This document shows, piece after piece, positions 1 to 8,517 of a DNA stretch of 59,184 nt. Location of the stretch: assembly GCA_030645995.1 (NCBI GenBank), contig JAUSMU010000251.1, positions 1 through 59,184 on the forward strand, given 5' to 3'. The translations under genes and the position numbers were made by a program. The DNA is from Gammaproteobacteria bacterium (GTDB lineage Bacteria > Pseudomonadota > Gammaproteobacteria > Pseudomonadales > Pseudohongiellaceae). The notes beneath the pieces were generated by a model, which saw nothing but the letters and a program-made list of their open reading frames with translations, did not search any database and was not told where the DNA came from. Every line of letters begins with the position of its first letter. Positions within the stretch are counted from its first letter, which is position 1.

Positions 1-19
1 ATGCAACGGAACGACTCCT

Positions 20-304
20 ATGATAGACAAGCGATTCTTCGAAGAGCTCAGCCAGCAGATCAGCAAGCTTCTGCCGCAAGCCGGGACAGTGGGTGAGGAT
101 GTCCGCAAGGCCGTCAACTCTGCGCTGCAGAAGGGCTTCGAGCGCCTCGACCTGCTGACGCGCGAGGAGTTCGACGGCCAGCGCCGCGCTTTGGCCCGAG
201 CCGAGGAGCGCATCGCGTATCTGGAGAAGGAGATGTCCAGGCTTGAGCAGATGATCAATGAGCTGGATGAGGGGCCGGGGGAGAGCACCGACACAACTCA
301 CTGA
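20..304 (+). CDS. ubiK: UbiK-type ubiquinone biosynthesis accessory factor
   Basis: This 94-residue protein matches the YqiC/UbiK (BMFP) family in length and layout. It has a short basic N-terminus beginning MIDKRFFEEL, a helical middle, and a C-terminal coiled coil (about residues 55-82, alternating R/A/E with E-K-E-M) that trimerises the family. In known members it helps the soluble Ubi complex make ubiquinone under aerobic conditions. The ATG at 20 sits just inside the window edge, so upstream signals are not visible. It runs toward the comM 3' end, which is encoded on the other strand 17 bases away. Host housekeeping gene; identification is from sequence pattern only. Confidence 0.85.
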   Translation: MIDKRFFEELSQQISKLLPQAGTVGEDVRKAVNSALQKGFERLDLLTREEFDGQRRALARAEERIAYLEKEMSRLEQMINELDEGPGESTDTTH

Positions 305-321
305 AAGCTCGCATCCACTTT

Positions 322-840
322 TCAACTGCTTGCCTGATCAAGCACAGCTCCCTGATTGAAATACTTCTCCATCCGCCGATAGGCAATGGCCTCCGTCAGG
401 TCGCGCTCATGAATAGTGGCGCGCTGTTCAAGATCGGCAATGGTGCGGGCGATTTTCAGAATTCGATGGCAACCGCGTGCGGACAGGCGAAGTTTGTCGA
501 CGGCCAGCGCCAGCAATCGTTCGCTGCTTGCATTCAGTTCGCAAAAGGCCTCGATGTCCGGATTGCCCAGATCGCTGTTGAGTTTGCCGCAGCGCTCTTT
601 CTGCAAGACGCGGCATTGCAGGACTCGCCTGCGCACAGTATCGCTCTCGGAAATGCCTGCTCTGCTGACTTCGCCTTTGGCCGTCACAGCGCGCAAGTCA
701 TGATGCGCAATCCTCGGCACTTCAACAATCAGATCGATGCGATCCAGCAGCGGGCCGGAGATTTTCTCCAGATAGCGCTGTACCTTCTCCAGTGTGCAAC
801 GGCAACGGCCCTGCGGATCGCCATAATATCCGCAATGGCA
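322..840 (-). pseudogene. comM: comM 3' fragment, copy A (next to ubiK)
   Basis: On the minus strand this reads as the C-terminal third of ComM (Mg-chelatase-like AAA+ competence helicase), starting at the conserved CHCGYYGDP segment and running through GPLLDRIDLIVEVP to a normal stop at 322-324. There is no start codon; it is severed from its 5' part, which lies about 38 kb away at 38646-39697. The break falls at the CA dinucleotide 839-840, where the left end of an inserted element begins. It lies beside ubiK, so it is probably the resident 3' end. ComM normally promotes branch migration during natural transformation, so this locus cannot make an intact protein as arranged. Confidence 0.9.
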
Positions 841-853
841 GAGACGCGTTGCC
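826..853 (+). other. att junction 1 (comM/left element end)
   Basis: Core CA at 839-840. To the left is comM copy A; to the right is the element half-site GAGACGCGTTGCC (841-853), identical to that at 8502-8514. It is the outer boundary of the recombinase-less unit 841-8501. Confidence 0.8.
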
Positions 854-934
854 TTTTTGCCATTCGTGCGAATACAGCGTAACTGCTTGATTCCTAAGGC
901 ATGGGACTTTCACCCTACTACTATAGGGGAGCAT

Positions 935-1342
935 ATGAAGAGAAGGAGGTTAGAACTGGGGCTGTATCAGAAGGATGTGGCTAAGCTCTTTGGCGTCACC
1001 CTGTTCACCATTATCAACTGGGAGAAAGGTCGGACTGAACCCACGATTAGCAATATTCCCACTCTTATATGGTTCCTGGGCTATAACCCCGCACCACTTG
1101 AACAGGCCACTTCTATAGCTGATCACCTCAGGGCATGGCGAAGGAATCGTGGCCTCACCCAGAAAGAGGCAGCCAGAAGTCTTGGGATTGATCCGTCCAC
1201 CTGGTCAAACTGGGAAAATGGCGGGACGATTATGTGCCTGAACCATCGACGCTTAGTGGCGTCCTTCCTTTGCATTCCAGAGGAGATTATTTATACAGAC
1301 ATGAAGATACAATGGAACAATCTGCACGGAAAGGGCGCATAG
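935..1342 (+). CDS. Double helix-turn-helix protein at left end of unit 1
   Basis: From the ATG at 935 this encodes about 135 residues with two Xre-like HTH units: one around LYQKDVAKLFGVTLFTIINW and one around GLTQKEAARSLGIDPSTWSNW, each followed by W-E-x-G. A good ribosome-binding site (AGGGGAGC) precedes the ATG. The frame is also open without a stop back to the att core at 840, and this upstream stretch (RRVAFLPFVRIQRN...) is almost identical in protein to that of the homologue at 8518-8964, which implies that it is normally translated as part of a longer protein. See the finding on the recombinase-HTH fusion. Probable role: DNA binding linked to recombination or its control. Not a recognised named gene. 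Confidence 0.7.
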   Translation: MKRRRLELGLYQKDVAKLFGVTLFTIINWEKGRTEPTISNIPTLIWFLGYNPAPLEQATSIADHLRAWRRNRGLTQKEAARSLGIDPSTWSNWENGGTIMCLNHRRLVASFLCIPEEIIYTDMKIQWNNLHGKGA

Positions 1343-1515
1343 AAGCTGCAGAGCAAGCATTTCACCTCAATGTTCCAATCAGTCCGACTGAGGTTGGCCC
1401 CATCCCCCCTGCGCATGTTCAGTTCGCCTCCAGAGGGCCGAGTGTTCGCAAGTGTAACGAAACAGATGTTTGGTGCAATTGCCTAGCCAAACCGGGTACA
1501 TGGATGCTGGAGTCG

Positions 1516-2235
1516 TCAAGGGGTGCCATTGAGACTACGGATAATACCCTCAACGGTGGCCGCTTCTGTCCCCCAGAATACGCCTTCGTACAAATAGCCG
1601 ACATTAAAATTCTGCGGGGATGAACTGTTCTGTGGATTTTTCCAAAGAAACAGTAGGTATCGTTCACCGGGGAAGAATGTTACGACTTTGCTCGACAGAG
1701 GTGTTGCTGAATGAGATCCAACTCGTGGGAGCCGAACTACAAGTGTCCGGTCTATTGTTTCATTGATTGAACCTTTTATCGATTCCGAGTAGTCGGAAAA
1801 TTCGGAAGAAGTTATCAACCCCTGTTCATGCATAGCCTCGAGTTGACGAAGACGTTCACTGAGTTCGCGCTGACGCTCCGATCTCGCACTCATTCTTAAC
1901 TCCCTGACCGCTCCACGGGACATCATCCAGTCCTTGTATGGCAGGTTGTCTGACAAAACTGTCACAAGAACGTCTTGCACAGGGCTTTGGCTTTCTTTAT
2001 AGATGTGACTGGGGAGTAACTTCAACTCTACAAGATCGATGGGCTGACCAATGTCATCCTGATCTGCATAACTCGAGATTTCCAAGAATTGGCCGGAAAC
2101 AACCATATCAGCTTGAAGATATAGTAGCTCAATCTCGGATCTCAAGTCAGGAGAGCCTGCTAGTGCATCTTCTGCTGCGAGAAGATCGGTACACATGACA
2201 CATAGACAGCAAAAAAGTCTGAGCATTCTGTACAT
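1516..2235 (-). CDS. Putative exported protein of unknown function
   Basis: I chose the ATG at 2235 because AGGAGT lies six bases upstream and because it yields a signal peptide-like start (MYRMLRLFCCLCVMCTDLLA, then AEDALA). The mature part, about 215 residues, alternates beta-like segments with a charged helix (RSERQRELSERLRQLEAMHEQG). There are no catalytic motifs that I recognise. It is the last gene of the minus-strand run 7659-1516. A conserved-looking segment FFPGERYLLFLWKNP near the C-terminus resembles secreted proteins that carry a beta-sandwich, but this is not enough for a family call. Unknown function. Confidence 0.6.
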   Translation of the reverse strand: MYRMLRLFCCLCVMCTDLLAAEDALAGSPDLRSEIELLYLQADMVVSGQFLEISSYADQDDIGQPIDLVELKLLPSHIYKESQSPVQDVLVTVLSDNLPYKDWMMSRGAVRELRMSARSERQRELSERLRQLEAMHEQGLITSSEFSDYSESIKGSINETIDRTLVVRLPRVGSHSATPLSSKVVTFFPGERYLLFLWKNPQNSSSPQNFNVGYLYEGVFWGTEAATVEGIIRSLNGTP

Positions 2236-2338
2236 GCTATCACTCCTATGAGAACCGCTGGTTTCAAACCAAGGGTATGTATTATCACTTGACCAGGCTA
2301 TCCAGCGTAACGCTTTCCAACGCAGTCTCTTAGACAGG

Positions 2339-3538
2339 CTAGTAGGGAGAAGTCTGAACCTCCGTGAGAACATCACTGGAACATGTTGTGCCGTGCGAAT
2401 ACAAGCCCTGGTCGGCGTGATCCGCATGCGCACCTTGTATAGCCGACTCAGCAGTGATAGCTGCCGCCACTACGCCAGCAAATTCGGTCCTGGCTGCTTC
2501 GCACAATGGGAGCGTATCGTAAAGTGGGCGTGTCTGCATCCAATCATTGCCGACGGAATATGCTGATTTAAATCCGACCGCGTGAATGCTCTCATGTTGC
2601 TCAGTCCAATTGATATTACTTGTGGTTCTAGCGACAGGTGTTGTGCAGCTTGAACCTACGATAGGCTCCAAATGTGTAGAAATTTTCATGAAAGAAGTGC
2701 TGTCCGTAACTGCACCTCCTTCAAGTCTATATTTTTTTGTCCCGCCCGAACACACTTCTGGGCATGCGCTCGTAATGTAACCCCCAACCTGAGTATTACC
2801 AAACATTCCTCCTCCAATGTAGGGGCTAACGGAGGAAAAAAAACTGGGATTGTATGTTGATCCATCGTACAGCGGAGCTGGATTCGAAGCGTCCGAGCAC
2901 TCATTTACCACCAATGTGTCTTGACCAGGGCTTGTAGACTGCCCCCAATAATTGGAACAATAGACTGTATAAGTTCCTGCATCACTAAGGCTTACTACCA
3001 CTGGGACATTACTGCCTTGAGTTGGTGAAAGGGGTGAGCCGCCTAGTGTGCATTGATTCACCACGCCCGAAGCGCCCCACGAAAAGTAGACTGTCTGCCC
3101 TACAATTGCAGTATTTGGATTGATGTCAACAAACACACCAGTCGGATTGCCGTACGTTTGACTGTGGGAACACTGGCTGAATGTTGAAGTCTCGTAGTAA
3201 AACTCTGGCGCATTATAGGTTCCAATAGCGGCGGCACCACTCCATCCCCAATAACCTGAGCTGTATGGCGTGTCCGCAATTGTTTGAGAACCACCGCTCG
3301 AACTTGCGGACCAGTAACTGTCAATTACAGGCAGTGACGGATACGTCACTTCCGTCTTCATACCAAACGTTGGACCAAGTGCCGCATCGCCAGAAGAGTA
3401 TGTAGATTGATGTGCGACGTAGGGAGTACTACCAATATAGTATTCATAGCAAGTGCTGGTCGTTGCAAAAGCGGCATTTGCTAGAAGAAGCCAACAGGTA
3501 GCGAACAGTAATTTTGTGCCTACTCTCATTTTATTCAC
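2339..3538 (-). CDS. Secreted Ig-like protein with HExxH motif
   Basis: This 399-residue protein has a clear Sec signal peptide (MNKMRVGTKLLFATCWLLLANAAFA). The middle is a serine/threonine/tyrosine/glycine-rich beta domain, with an Ig-like stretch around FVDINPNTAIVGQTVYFSW to DAGTYTVYCSNYW. Near residue 315 it has W-T-E-Q-HESIH, an HExxH motif typical of zinc metallopeptidases, in a plausible helical context; a third ligand is not obvious. Several cysteines suggest disulphides and periplasmic or extracellular location. It could be a protease acting outside the cell, but the fold is not recognised. Its stop lies about 100 bases upstream of the next gene in the run. Confidence 0.65.
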   Translation of the reverse strand: MNKMRVGTKLLFATCWLLLANAAFATTSTCYEYYIGSTPYVAHQSTYSSGDAALGPTFGMKTEVTYPSLPVIDSYWSASSSGGSQTIADTPYSSGYWGWSGAAAIGTYNAPEFYYETSTFSQCSHSQTYGNPTGVFVDINPNTAIVGQTVYFSWGASGVVNQCTLGGSPLSPTQGSNVPVVVSLSDAGTYTVYCSNYWGQSTSPGQDTLVVNECSDASNPAPLYDGSTYNPSFFSSVSPYIGGGMFGNTQVGGYITSACPEVCSGGTKKYRLEGGAVTDSTSFMKISTHLEPIVGSSCTTPVARTTSNINWTEQHESIHAVGFKSAYSVGNDWMQTRPLYDTLPLCEAARTEFAGVVAAAITAESAIQGAHADHADQGLYSHGTTCSSDVLTEVQTSPY

Positions 3539-3573
3539 CCATCAATTTGGTTTACGTAGCCGTTATATTTGAA

Positions 3574-4257
3574 CTATTGATCCTTGAACCCTAAGTCACG
3601 CCTATGAACAAAATTGTCTGTAAGTAACTTTCGCGTCGGTACATTAAGTTCCTTTGTTATACGATCACAGCCACTGGCTAAGCGAGTTTCCATAACCTTT
3701 GGAAACTCTTTGCTGAAGCCAACGTAGTCAGTTTCCGAATAAGCCAAGCTTTCACCTTTCGCGAGGTCAGCAATTTGCGCTACTACCAATTCTTGACCCG
3801 CACTCGACAACCTTTTAATAACCGTCTCGTAATGACCATCTAGCTTCTTCTCATAGCTTTCTTCCGCGCTCAAGAAGATGGAGACGAGTGTTGCAACATC
3901 TTTAGCGCCCCATTGCTCGCCGATCTCTTTGCATGCAGCTCTTAAATCGCTTTGCAATCGCTGTTGAAAGGAAGTATCCGTATGATCGGGAAGGTGGAGC
4001 ATTATCTGCGCATCAGAGTATGAAAGTTTCTGAAAAAGCATTGGATTTCCCAGTATCCGCAGGAAGACAGCACGGTACAGCTCACGATGCGGAATCGCAT
4101 CAAGATTCTCTGCCGAAGTGGCCCGCAGCGTGTACGACTCCTGTCTCTCAGTAACGTAGCCATCTGAGTATGGAATGAAGCTTTCCTGAGCGTGACCAAC
4201 ACCGCAAAAAAGCAGAAGGAGCAGTGGAGTGACGCAGTATCCTGTTTTTGTACTCAT
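3574..4257 (-). CDS. Putative exported helical protein
   Basis: A 227-residue protein with a signal peptide (MSTKTGYCVTPLLLLLFCGVGHA, cleavage before QES). The mature part is mainly helical and charged, with no transmembrane segment after the signal. It starts 35 bases upstream of the secreted HExxH protein and probably shares a transcript with it. No family recognised. It might assist or inhibit the neighbouring secreted protein, but that is a guess from position alone. Confidence 0.6.
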   Translation of the reverse strand: MSTKTGYCVTPLLLLLFCGVGHAQESFIPYSDGYVTERQESYTLRATSAENLDAIPHRELYRAVFLRILGNPMLFQKLSYSDAQIMLHLPDHTDTSFQQRLQSDLRAACKEIGEQWGAKDVATLVSIFLSAEESYEKKLDGHYETVIKRLSSAGQELVVAQIADLAKGESLAYSETDYVGFSKEFPKVMETRLASGCDRITKELNVPTRKLLTDNFVHRRDLGFKDQ

Positions 4258-4774
4258 TAGGTTCTCCTATTCAATGTTGTACAACACGAATACGCACAAT
4301 TTAATGCTGTAGAAAAATCGGGCCTCAATACTTATCCCATCGCTCTTCACTTACATAAGAATGGAATGCTAGTTTTCTCTTATGCAATAATCAATCGTGT
4401 AGCTTTTAACCACTTTGATTACGTCCTGAAGATATCTCTTGGAAGACTTGACATATCGATAAACTTCCAGCCATGTATAAATATTGACCAGTCTGAATGA
4501 CGGATCGCAGGCGTGTATTGATCGTTGCACTTTGAGTGTAGGAATGTCTGTAGGAATTTTTCATTCAACTTGAATAGTGCGTTAGAGCGAGGGGTATACG
4601 CGATAAACTCTCCTCTTCATGTTTGATGAGAAGTGGCCTCAGCGATCAAGGTTTCTAACACACAAGGGCAGATGACTATTTGTCTTATCCATCTGAAATG
4701 TTTCTCCGCTTGTAAATATGAGGCCACTAACGACCAGTTTCGGATATTTCAGAAGAACAGAATCTAGCCTGGAA

Positions 4775-4831
4775 GCGGGGCTGGGTAGAGAGCTGGAGTT
4801 GGAGCGACAGGAGGCTGCTCAGATTCTGGAG
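4775..4831 (+). pseudogene. Decayed HTH segment like the left-end protein
   Basis: On the plus strand this reads GRELELERQEAAQILEVD then a stop. It resembles the second HTH of the left-end protein at 8518-8964 (RELGLGQRETAQILGVD), with about 11 of 17 residues identical. At the DNA level the two share AGAGAGCTGG and CTGCTCAGAT. The rest of the gene is gone. It looks like the trace of a third, older left end. Confidence 0.45.
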
Positions 4832-5005
4832 GTAGATTGTTGAATTGCAACGAAAGCTGATCCAAAAACAGAACATTTTTGTATTGAATATTAACCTATG
4901 CATGATAGCGTAAAGCCCCGCATTGACTCATTCTAACTGGGTCAGATATTACTGCAAATCCTGGGTCAATATTAGATGCAATTCAACACATATGGTGTCA
5001 CAAAG

Positions 5006-5045
5006 GGAGAGGATCACACAGCACATCCAGTGCGTGACCCTCTCC
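5006..5045. repeat. 12-bp inverted repeat with 16-base loop
   Basis: GGAGAGGATCAC (5006-5017) faces GTGACCCTCTCC (5034-5045) with one mismatch. It lies downstream of the minus-strand gene ending at 5131 and may act as a transcription stop, although no strong T-run follows. Confidence 0.4.
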
Positions 5046-5130
5046 ACAGTAACCGGGTTTTACCCCGATCTTACGGACACTTCAAAGAAGCACTGGAACC
5101 GATGGGAAAGGCGATTTTTTCAACGGCCTG

Positions 5131-5673
5131 CTAGGGTAAGCGGTTGTCGATCGCAAAGGTAAACTCTCCCCGGAAAATTCCGTTAACTTCATACTCATAC
5201 CTCCCCAACTGCAAGGAGTACACCGGAAGTGGCACCGTCTTGGTAAAGGGCCTGACCCATCCGACACACGCAACGTCAGCAGCTGGAACGCTTTTCGGAT
5301 CATAGTACAGGAAGACTTTAAATTTATTCCCCAAAATGGATATGTTGGCACTTCCTACCTCCGAGCAACCGGCATGATTCATACCTGAAATTTTCAAGAA
5401 CACCTGCACCGGGAACGATTCCGTTTTTATAAGTTCAACATTTGCTATCACTTTCACCGAGACACCAGTTCTGAAGTCGACCAGTCGCCATAAATCATCC
5501 TTAAAGAATTCAACGACAACGTTCTGAAAGAAGCCTGGCTGACTTGAGCTATCTACATATGGAATACTCAGCCGAGAGGTACTAGCTGAATACGCCGGAT
5601 TGTCTTCAGCAATTGAAATGTTCGGCGAAAGTGCACAAAGCATAAATGCCCAAGCGGCATGATTAACATCCAT
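5131..5673 (-). CDS. Small secreted beta protein, paralogue 1
   Basis: This 180-residue protein starts MDVNHAAWAFMLCALSPNISIA (signal-like) and continues into a beta-rich domain. It is clearly paralogous to the next gene upstream (5819-6376): shared landmarks are PGFFQ(N/D)VV(V/I)E, LWR, VELIK, PVQVFLKISG, a GC pair, F.V..YY, a second Cys, PF(T/S)(K/Q)T(V/I)PL.VY.L..G.Y.Y.VNG.F.G.F. Two conserved cysteines probably form a disulphide. No catalytic residues are recognised. Likely a small exported binding or structural protein; function unknown. Confidence 0.65.
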   Translation of the reverse strand: MDVNHAAWAFMLCALSPNISIAEDNPAYSASTSRLSIPYVDSSSQPGFFQNVVVEFFKDDLWRLVDFRTGVSVKVIANVELIKTESFPVQVFLKISGMNHAGCSEVGSANISILGNKFKVFLYYDPKSVPAADVACVGWVRPFTKTVPLPVYSLQLGRYEYEVNGIFRGEFTFAIDNRLP

Positions 5674-5818
5674 GATGTATATCCTTAATAAATCGCACGC
5701 ATATACAAAACCTGCTTGTCGCGATATTTATCGCGCAAGCAGGCTCGAAGATTTGCCAATAGCGAAAGCGCGTACCTACCACTGTTGCCAAATAAACCTT
5801 GATGTCGCACCTATCTAG

Positions 5819-6376
5819 CTACAGCGAATTCTTACTATCAAGAACGAAAGTGCCGGTGAACTTACCATTTACAGTATACGAGTACGTGCCTGAATCCAGG
5901 TCGTATACAGATAAAGGGATCGTTTGACTAAACGGGACCATCACTGCCGAACAGTCGATCGAACCAGGGGGGTGTTTATTCAGTTTGTAATATGCAATTA
6001 CACTGAACTGGCTACCCTCCAACATGGTACTAACGTCTCCAAAATTGGTACAGCCGTCAGTGAAAGTACCAGATATTTTCAGAAAAACCTGCACCGGAGC
6101 TGATCCACTCTTTATCAATTCCACTTGGGTAATGTCGCGAATTGGAATCCCTTCATAAAGTTCAGAGACACGCCAGAGATTATTCCCAGCTGACTCAATC
6201 ACCACATCTTGAAAGAATCCTGGCTTTCCATTCGCTTGAACGGCCGGTACCAGCAATTTTCCTGCGGAATACTCAGGGGAGTCGCTAGCAAACGAAGAAC
6301 ATGCAGCAACAGTCACTACACCAATAAGACAAACATCTGCGATTTTAATGATAAAACTCCTTATATTGAGTGACAT
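5819..6376 (-). CDS. Small secreted beta protein, paralogue 2
   Basis: A 185-residue protein with a hydrophobic N-terminus (IADVCLIGVVTVAACSSFA) that serves as a signal sequence, possibly lipoprotein-like (Ala-Cys-Ser). The mature domain aligns end to end with the protein at 5131-5673, including both conserved cysteines and the C-terminal YSYTVNGKFTGTF. The two genes are 145 bases apart and arose by tandem duplication, with the sequences now well diverged. Function unknown. Confidence 0.65.
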   Translation of the reverse strand: MSLNIRSFIIKIADVCLIGVVTVAACSSFASDSPEYSAGKLLVPAVQANGKPGFFQDVVIESAGNNLWRVSELYEGIPIRDITQVELIKSGSAPVQVFLKISGTFTDGCTNFGDVSTMLEGSQFSVIAYYKLNKHPPGSIDCSAVMVPFSQTIPLSVYDLDSGTYSYTVNGKFTGTFVLDSKNSL

Positions 6377-6455
6377 CGCTTAGCGAGCCAGACTCTCCCA
6401 CTGATCACTCTTCTACCGCAGAGAACGAAGTTTCAGATACGGAACTCGGGGCGAA

Positions 6456-7659
6456 TCAATTCTGTGCACTTATTGCTAGCAAGTGAAGATTAAGCACCTC
6501 AGGGGCCTTTATCAGTACCACTTGGTCTGCGAGCTGATCTCCCGCAATCTGACTTTTTCTAAGCTCGGCACCGACACGAATGTAGACGTCATCACCATCT
6601 ATCAGCAAAACCTCGCTATCTGGATTTCCTGTCATGCGCTCAATCAACACTTTGGATGAGACGTTGTACAAGTAGAGACGGCCAGATTGTCTCGTTTGAG
6701 AGTAGGCGATCCTTTCCTCCGGAGCGAGAAATGTGCCTGGTGAAAAGTTGAATGAAGCGTTGCTAAGCTCACTTTCGCGATACGCTTCTTCGCTTGCAAT
6801 CCATTCTCCAAAACCTCTAACTCTCAACAGATTGCCGTTAACAGTAATCGAAGACCATTCCTGAGCATTCTTGTCGTAGGCGTATAGGGTCGTTTGGTCA
6901 CCATGTGCCGATGTAGTCAAGGTTGGGGTCGTAATAAGCCTGACTTCATTATTGTTGACTACCTGAAAGATAGTATCCTCTCGTTTAAGCGCAAGCTCTT
7001 CAGGGAGCGTCCAATTCAAAGGAATCTGTTGAGAATAGCCAAAAACAGCATCTTTCCCAATCGAGTAAATTGAGCGAAGATCATCCCCTCCATCAACATT
7101 CCCTCCAGGGTAGCCAAAATTAACTGCGTATTTCAAATCATCTAGCGTAAGGGTGACGTGAACTCCACTCTCTACAACTATCCCCTCTACATGTAGATTC
7201 GCCTTTCCTTGGACGATCTCACCAATGACAAAAGCATATATCAGTTGATTGTCTGGCATCTCGAGCAAGTGACTGAATGCGTGTAAGCACGCTTTCGCAA
7301 ATATCTAGTTCAAAGCTAGCTTTTTCCTCAATATTATCAATATCCACAACTGTAAGCTGAAGCAAACCTTTTTCAGGTTCGCTTCCGACAAGTACTAAAC
7401 CGTGAGCGTGGTAAGGCCTGACAAAGAATACGTTGTCTTGTTGCTCCGCAAGCCTGTCTACTTCTAGCAACTCAGAGCCATTGATTTCATAGAGCACCAC
7501 AGGGAAGTCCTCTGAAAAGAGGTTAAGTGGGCTTCCTGCGACGGAAAACATCTTATGATCTTGTGCTTGAGTGTTAATCGCCACACTCAACGCGCATATC
7601 AGCAATACCAGTTGAAAAGCAAACCAACTACGGCCTTGTTTACTCATTTGGAAAAACAC
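6456..7659 (-). pseudogene. Exported protein, apparently frameshifted into two parts
   Basis: Two overlapping minus-strand reading frames read as one protein. The first, from 7659, has a signal peptide (LVLLICALSVAINTQAQ) and runs to a stop at 7219. The second, in another frame, begins around 7280 and runs to 6456. The join ...ESVLTRIQSL | LEMPDNQLIYAFVIGEI... reads naturally as continuous protein if one base is gained or lost near 7260-7275. The combined product would be about 400 residues and beta-rich, with repeated short strands like a propeller (for example VVDIDNIEE, LYAYDKNAQEW, LYLYNVSSK). Alternatives are programmed frameshifting, a sequencing error or two separate overlapping genes. 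No function recognised. Confidence 0.55.
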
Positions 7660-7982
7660 GATTGATATCTGTTCAAAGTAGCTCCTAATATTTCTTATTT
7701 CCTTAAATTCTAAAATTACTCTACAACCATCATTGGCCTTTCCAATACTCTACCTCTCTAGATTTCTGTTGTCTGTAGGAAATATCTAGCAATGAGATTA
7801 GTTATAGACCAAGTGAAATGAAACTGAGAGCACTCAATATGCTCAGGCCGTTTTTGGAAGCAGCAAATGATTCGATATGAGGTGAACGGATTTGAAGAAC
7901 GCACCGCGATTCTACTTGCGCTCTGCATCTGTCATTTCATTGTATAGCACAAACAAGGGCGTGCTTGATTCGCGTTCCGTAT
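7660..7982. other. Intergenic stretch before comM copy B
   Basis: About 320 bases, AT-rich, with no convincing gene. It probably carries the promoter for the minus-strand run starting at 7659 and marks the transition to the comM copy B sequence at 7983. Confidence 0.5.
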
Positions 7983-8501
7983 TCAACTGCCCGCACTATC
8001 GAGTATCGCCCCCTGATTGAAATACCTCTCCATCCGCCGATAAGCGATAGCCTCTGTCAGGTCACGCTCGTGAATTGCGGGGCGCTGCTCAAGATCGGCA
8101 ATGGTCCGAGCAATTTTCAGAATTCGGTGGCAGCCGCGCGCGGACAGGCGCAGTTTGTCGACGGCCAGCGCCAGCAATCGCTCGCTGCTTGCATCAAGTT
8201 CGCAAAACGCCTCGATGTCCGGGTTGCCCAGATCACTGTTGAGTTTGCCGCAACGCTCCTTCTGCAAAACGCGGCATTGCAGGACTCGCCTGCGCACGTT
8301 GTCGCTCTCGGAAATGCCTGCTTTACTGAGATCGCCTCTGACCGTCACGGCGCGCAAATCATGATGCGCGATCCTCGGGACCTCAACGATCAGGTCGATG
8401 CGGTCCAGCAGCGGGCCGGAGATTTTTTCCAGATAGCGCTGCACCTTCTCTGGCGTACAGCGGCAACGGCCCTGCGGGTCGCCGTAGTAGCCGCAGTGGC
8501 A
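7983..8501 (-). pseudogene. comM: comM 3' fragment, copy B (diverged second copy)
   Basis: This is a second C-terminal ComM fragment, colinear with copy A, from CHCGYYGDP to a normal stop at 7983-7985. Most differences from copy A are synonymous or conservative (for example VTVRGDLSK versus VTAKGEVSR; FNQGAILDSAGS versus FNQGAVLDQASS), so both evolved under selection for ComM function but in different lineages. It would join in frame to the comM 5' part (38646-39697) if the 8502-38645 element were excised, giving NP-CHCGYYGDP. It may therefore be a replacement 3' end brought in by unit 841-8501. Confidence 0.88.
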
Positions 8502-8514
8502 GAGACGCGTTGCC
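8487..8514 (+). other. attL of the 30 kb element
   Basis: Core CA at 8500-8501. The left side is comM copy B (GCCGCAGTGG); the right side is the element half-site GAGACGCGTTGCC (8502-8514). The inverse of this half-site, GGCAACGCGTCTC, matches the right-end half-site GGCAACACATGCT in its first six and several later positions, as expected of a serine recombinase attP arm pair. Confidence 0.85.
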
Positions 8515-8517
8515 TTT

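Larger units (their letters stand above)
4258..5130. other. 870-base gap without an intact gene
   Basis: No convincing reading frame on either strand. The stretch contains a short decayed HTH segment at about 4775-4830 (listed separately) and a strong imperfect inverted repeat at 5006-5045. The rest is AT-rich with many stops. The decayed segment suggests an old element end inside this unit. Confidence 0.5.
841..8501. mobile_element. Recombinase-less unit (CIME-like) between two comM 3' fragments
   Basis: The unit begins with the same left end as the larger element (identical half-site and a homologous HTH reading frame) and ends with a second comM 3' fragment whose boundary at 8500-8501 carries the same CA core. 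It contains no recombinase. Its long cargo genes (1516-7659) are all on the minus strand, the same direction as comM, and mostly encode exported proteins. This layout matches a cis-mobilizable element: att-bounded DNA that could be moved by a recombinase acting from elsewhere. If the 30 kb element at 8502-38645 is mentally removed, the comM 5' part joins copy B in frame, so this unit would once have rebuilt a full comM. That last step is inference. Confidence 0.65.

Noticed and set aside
4590-4604. CGAGGGGTATACG shared by 4590 region and 32330 region as a possible common operator
   Set aside because: A 13-base match between two places in 59 kb is within chance, and neither copy is placed like an operator.
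4923-5162. 79-codon plus-strand frame in the gap 4258-5130
   Set aside because: Contains the inverted repeat 5006-5045 and overlaps the end of a real minus-strand gene; composition looks random.
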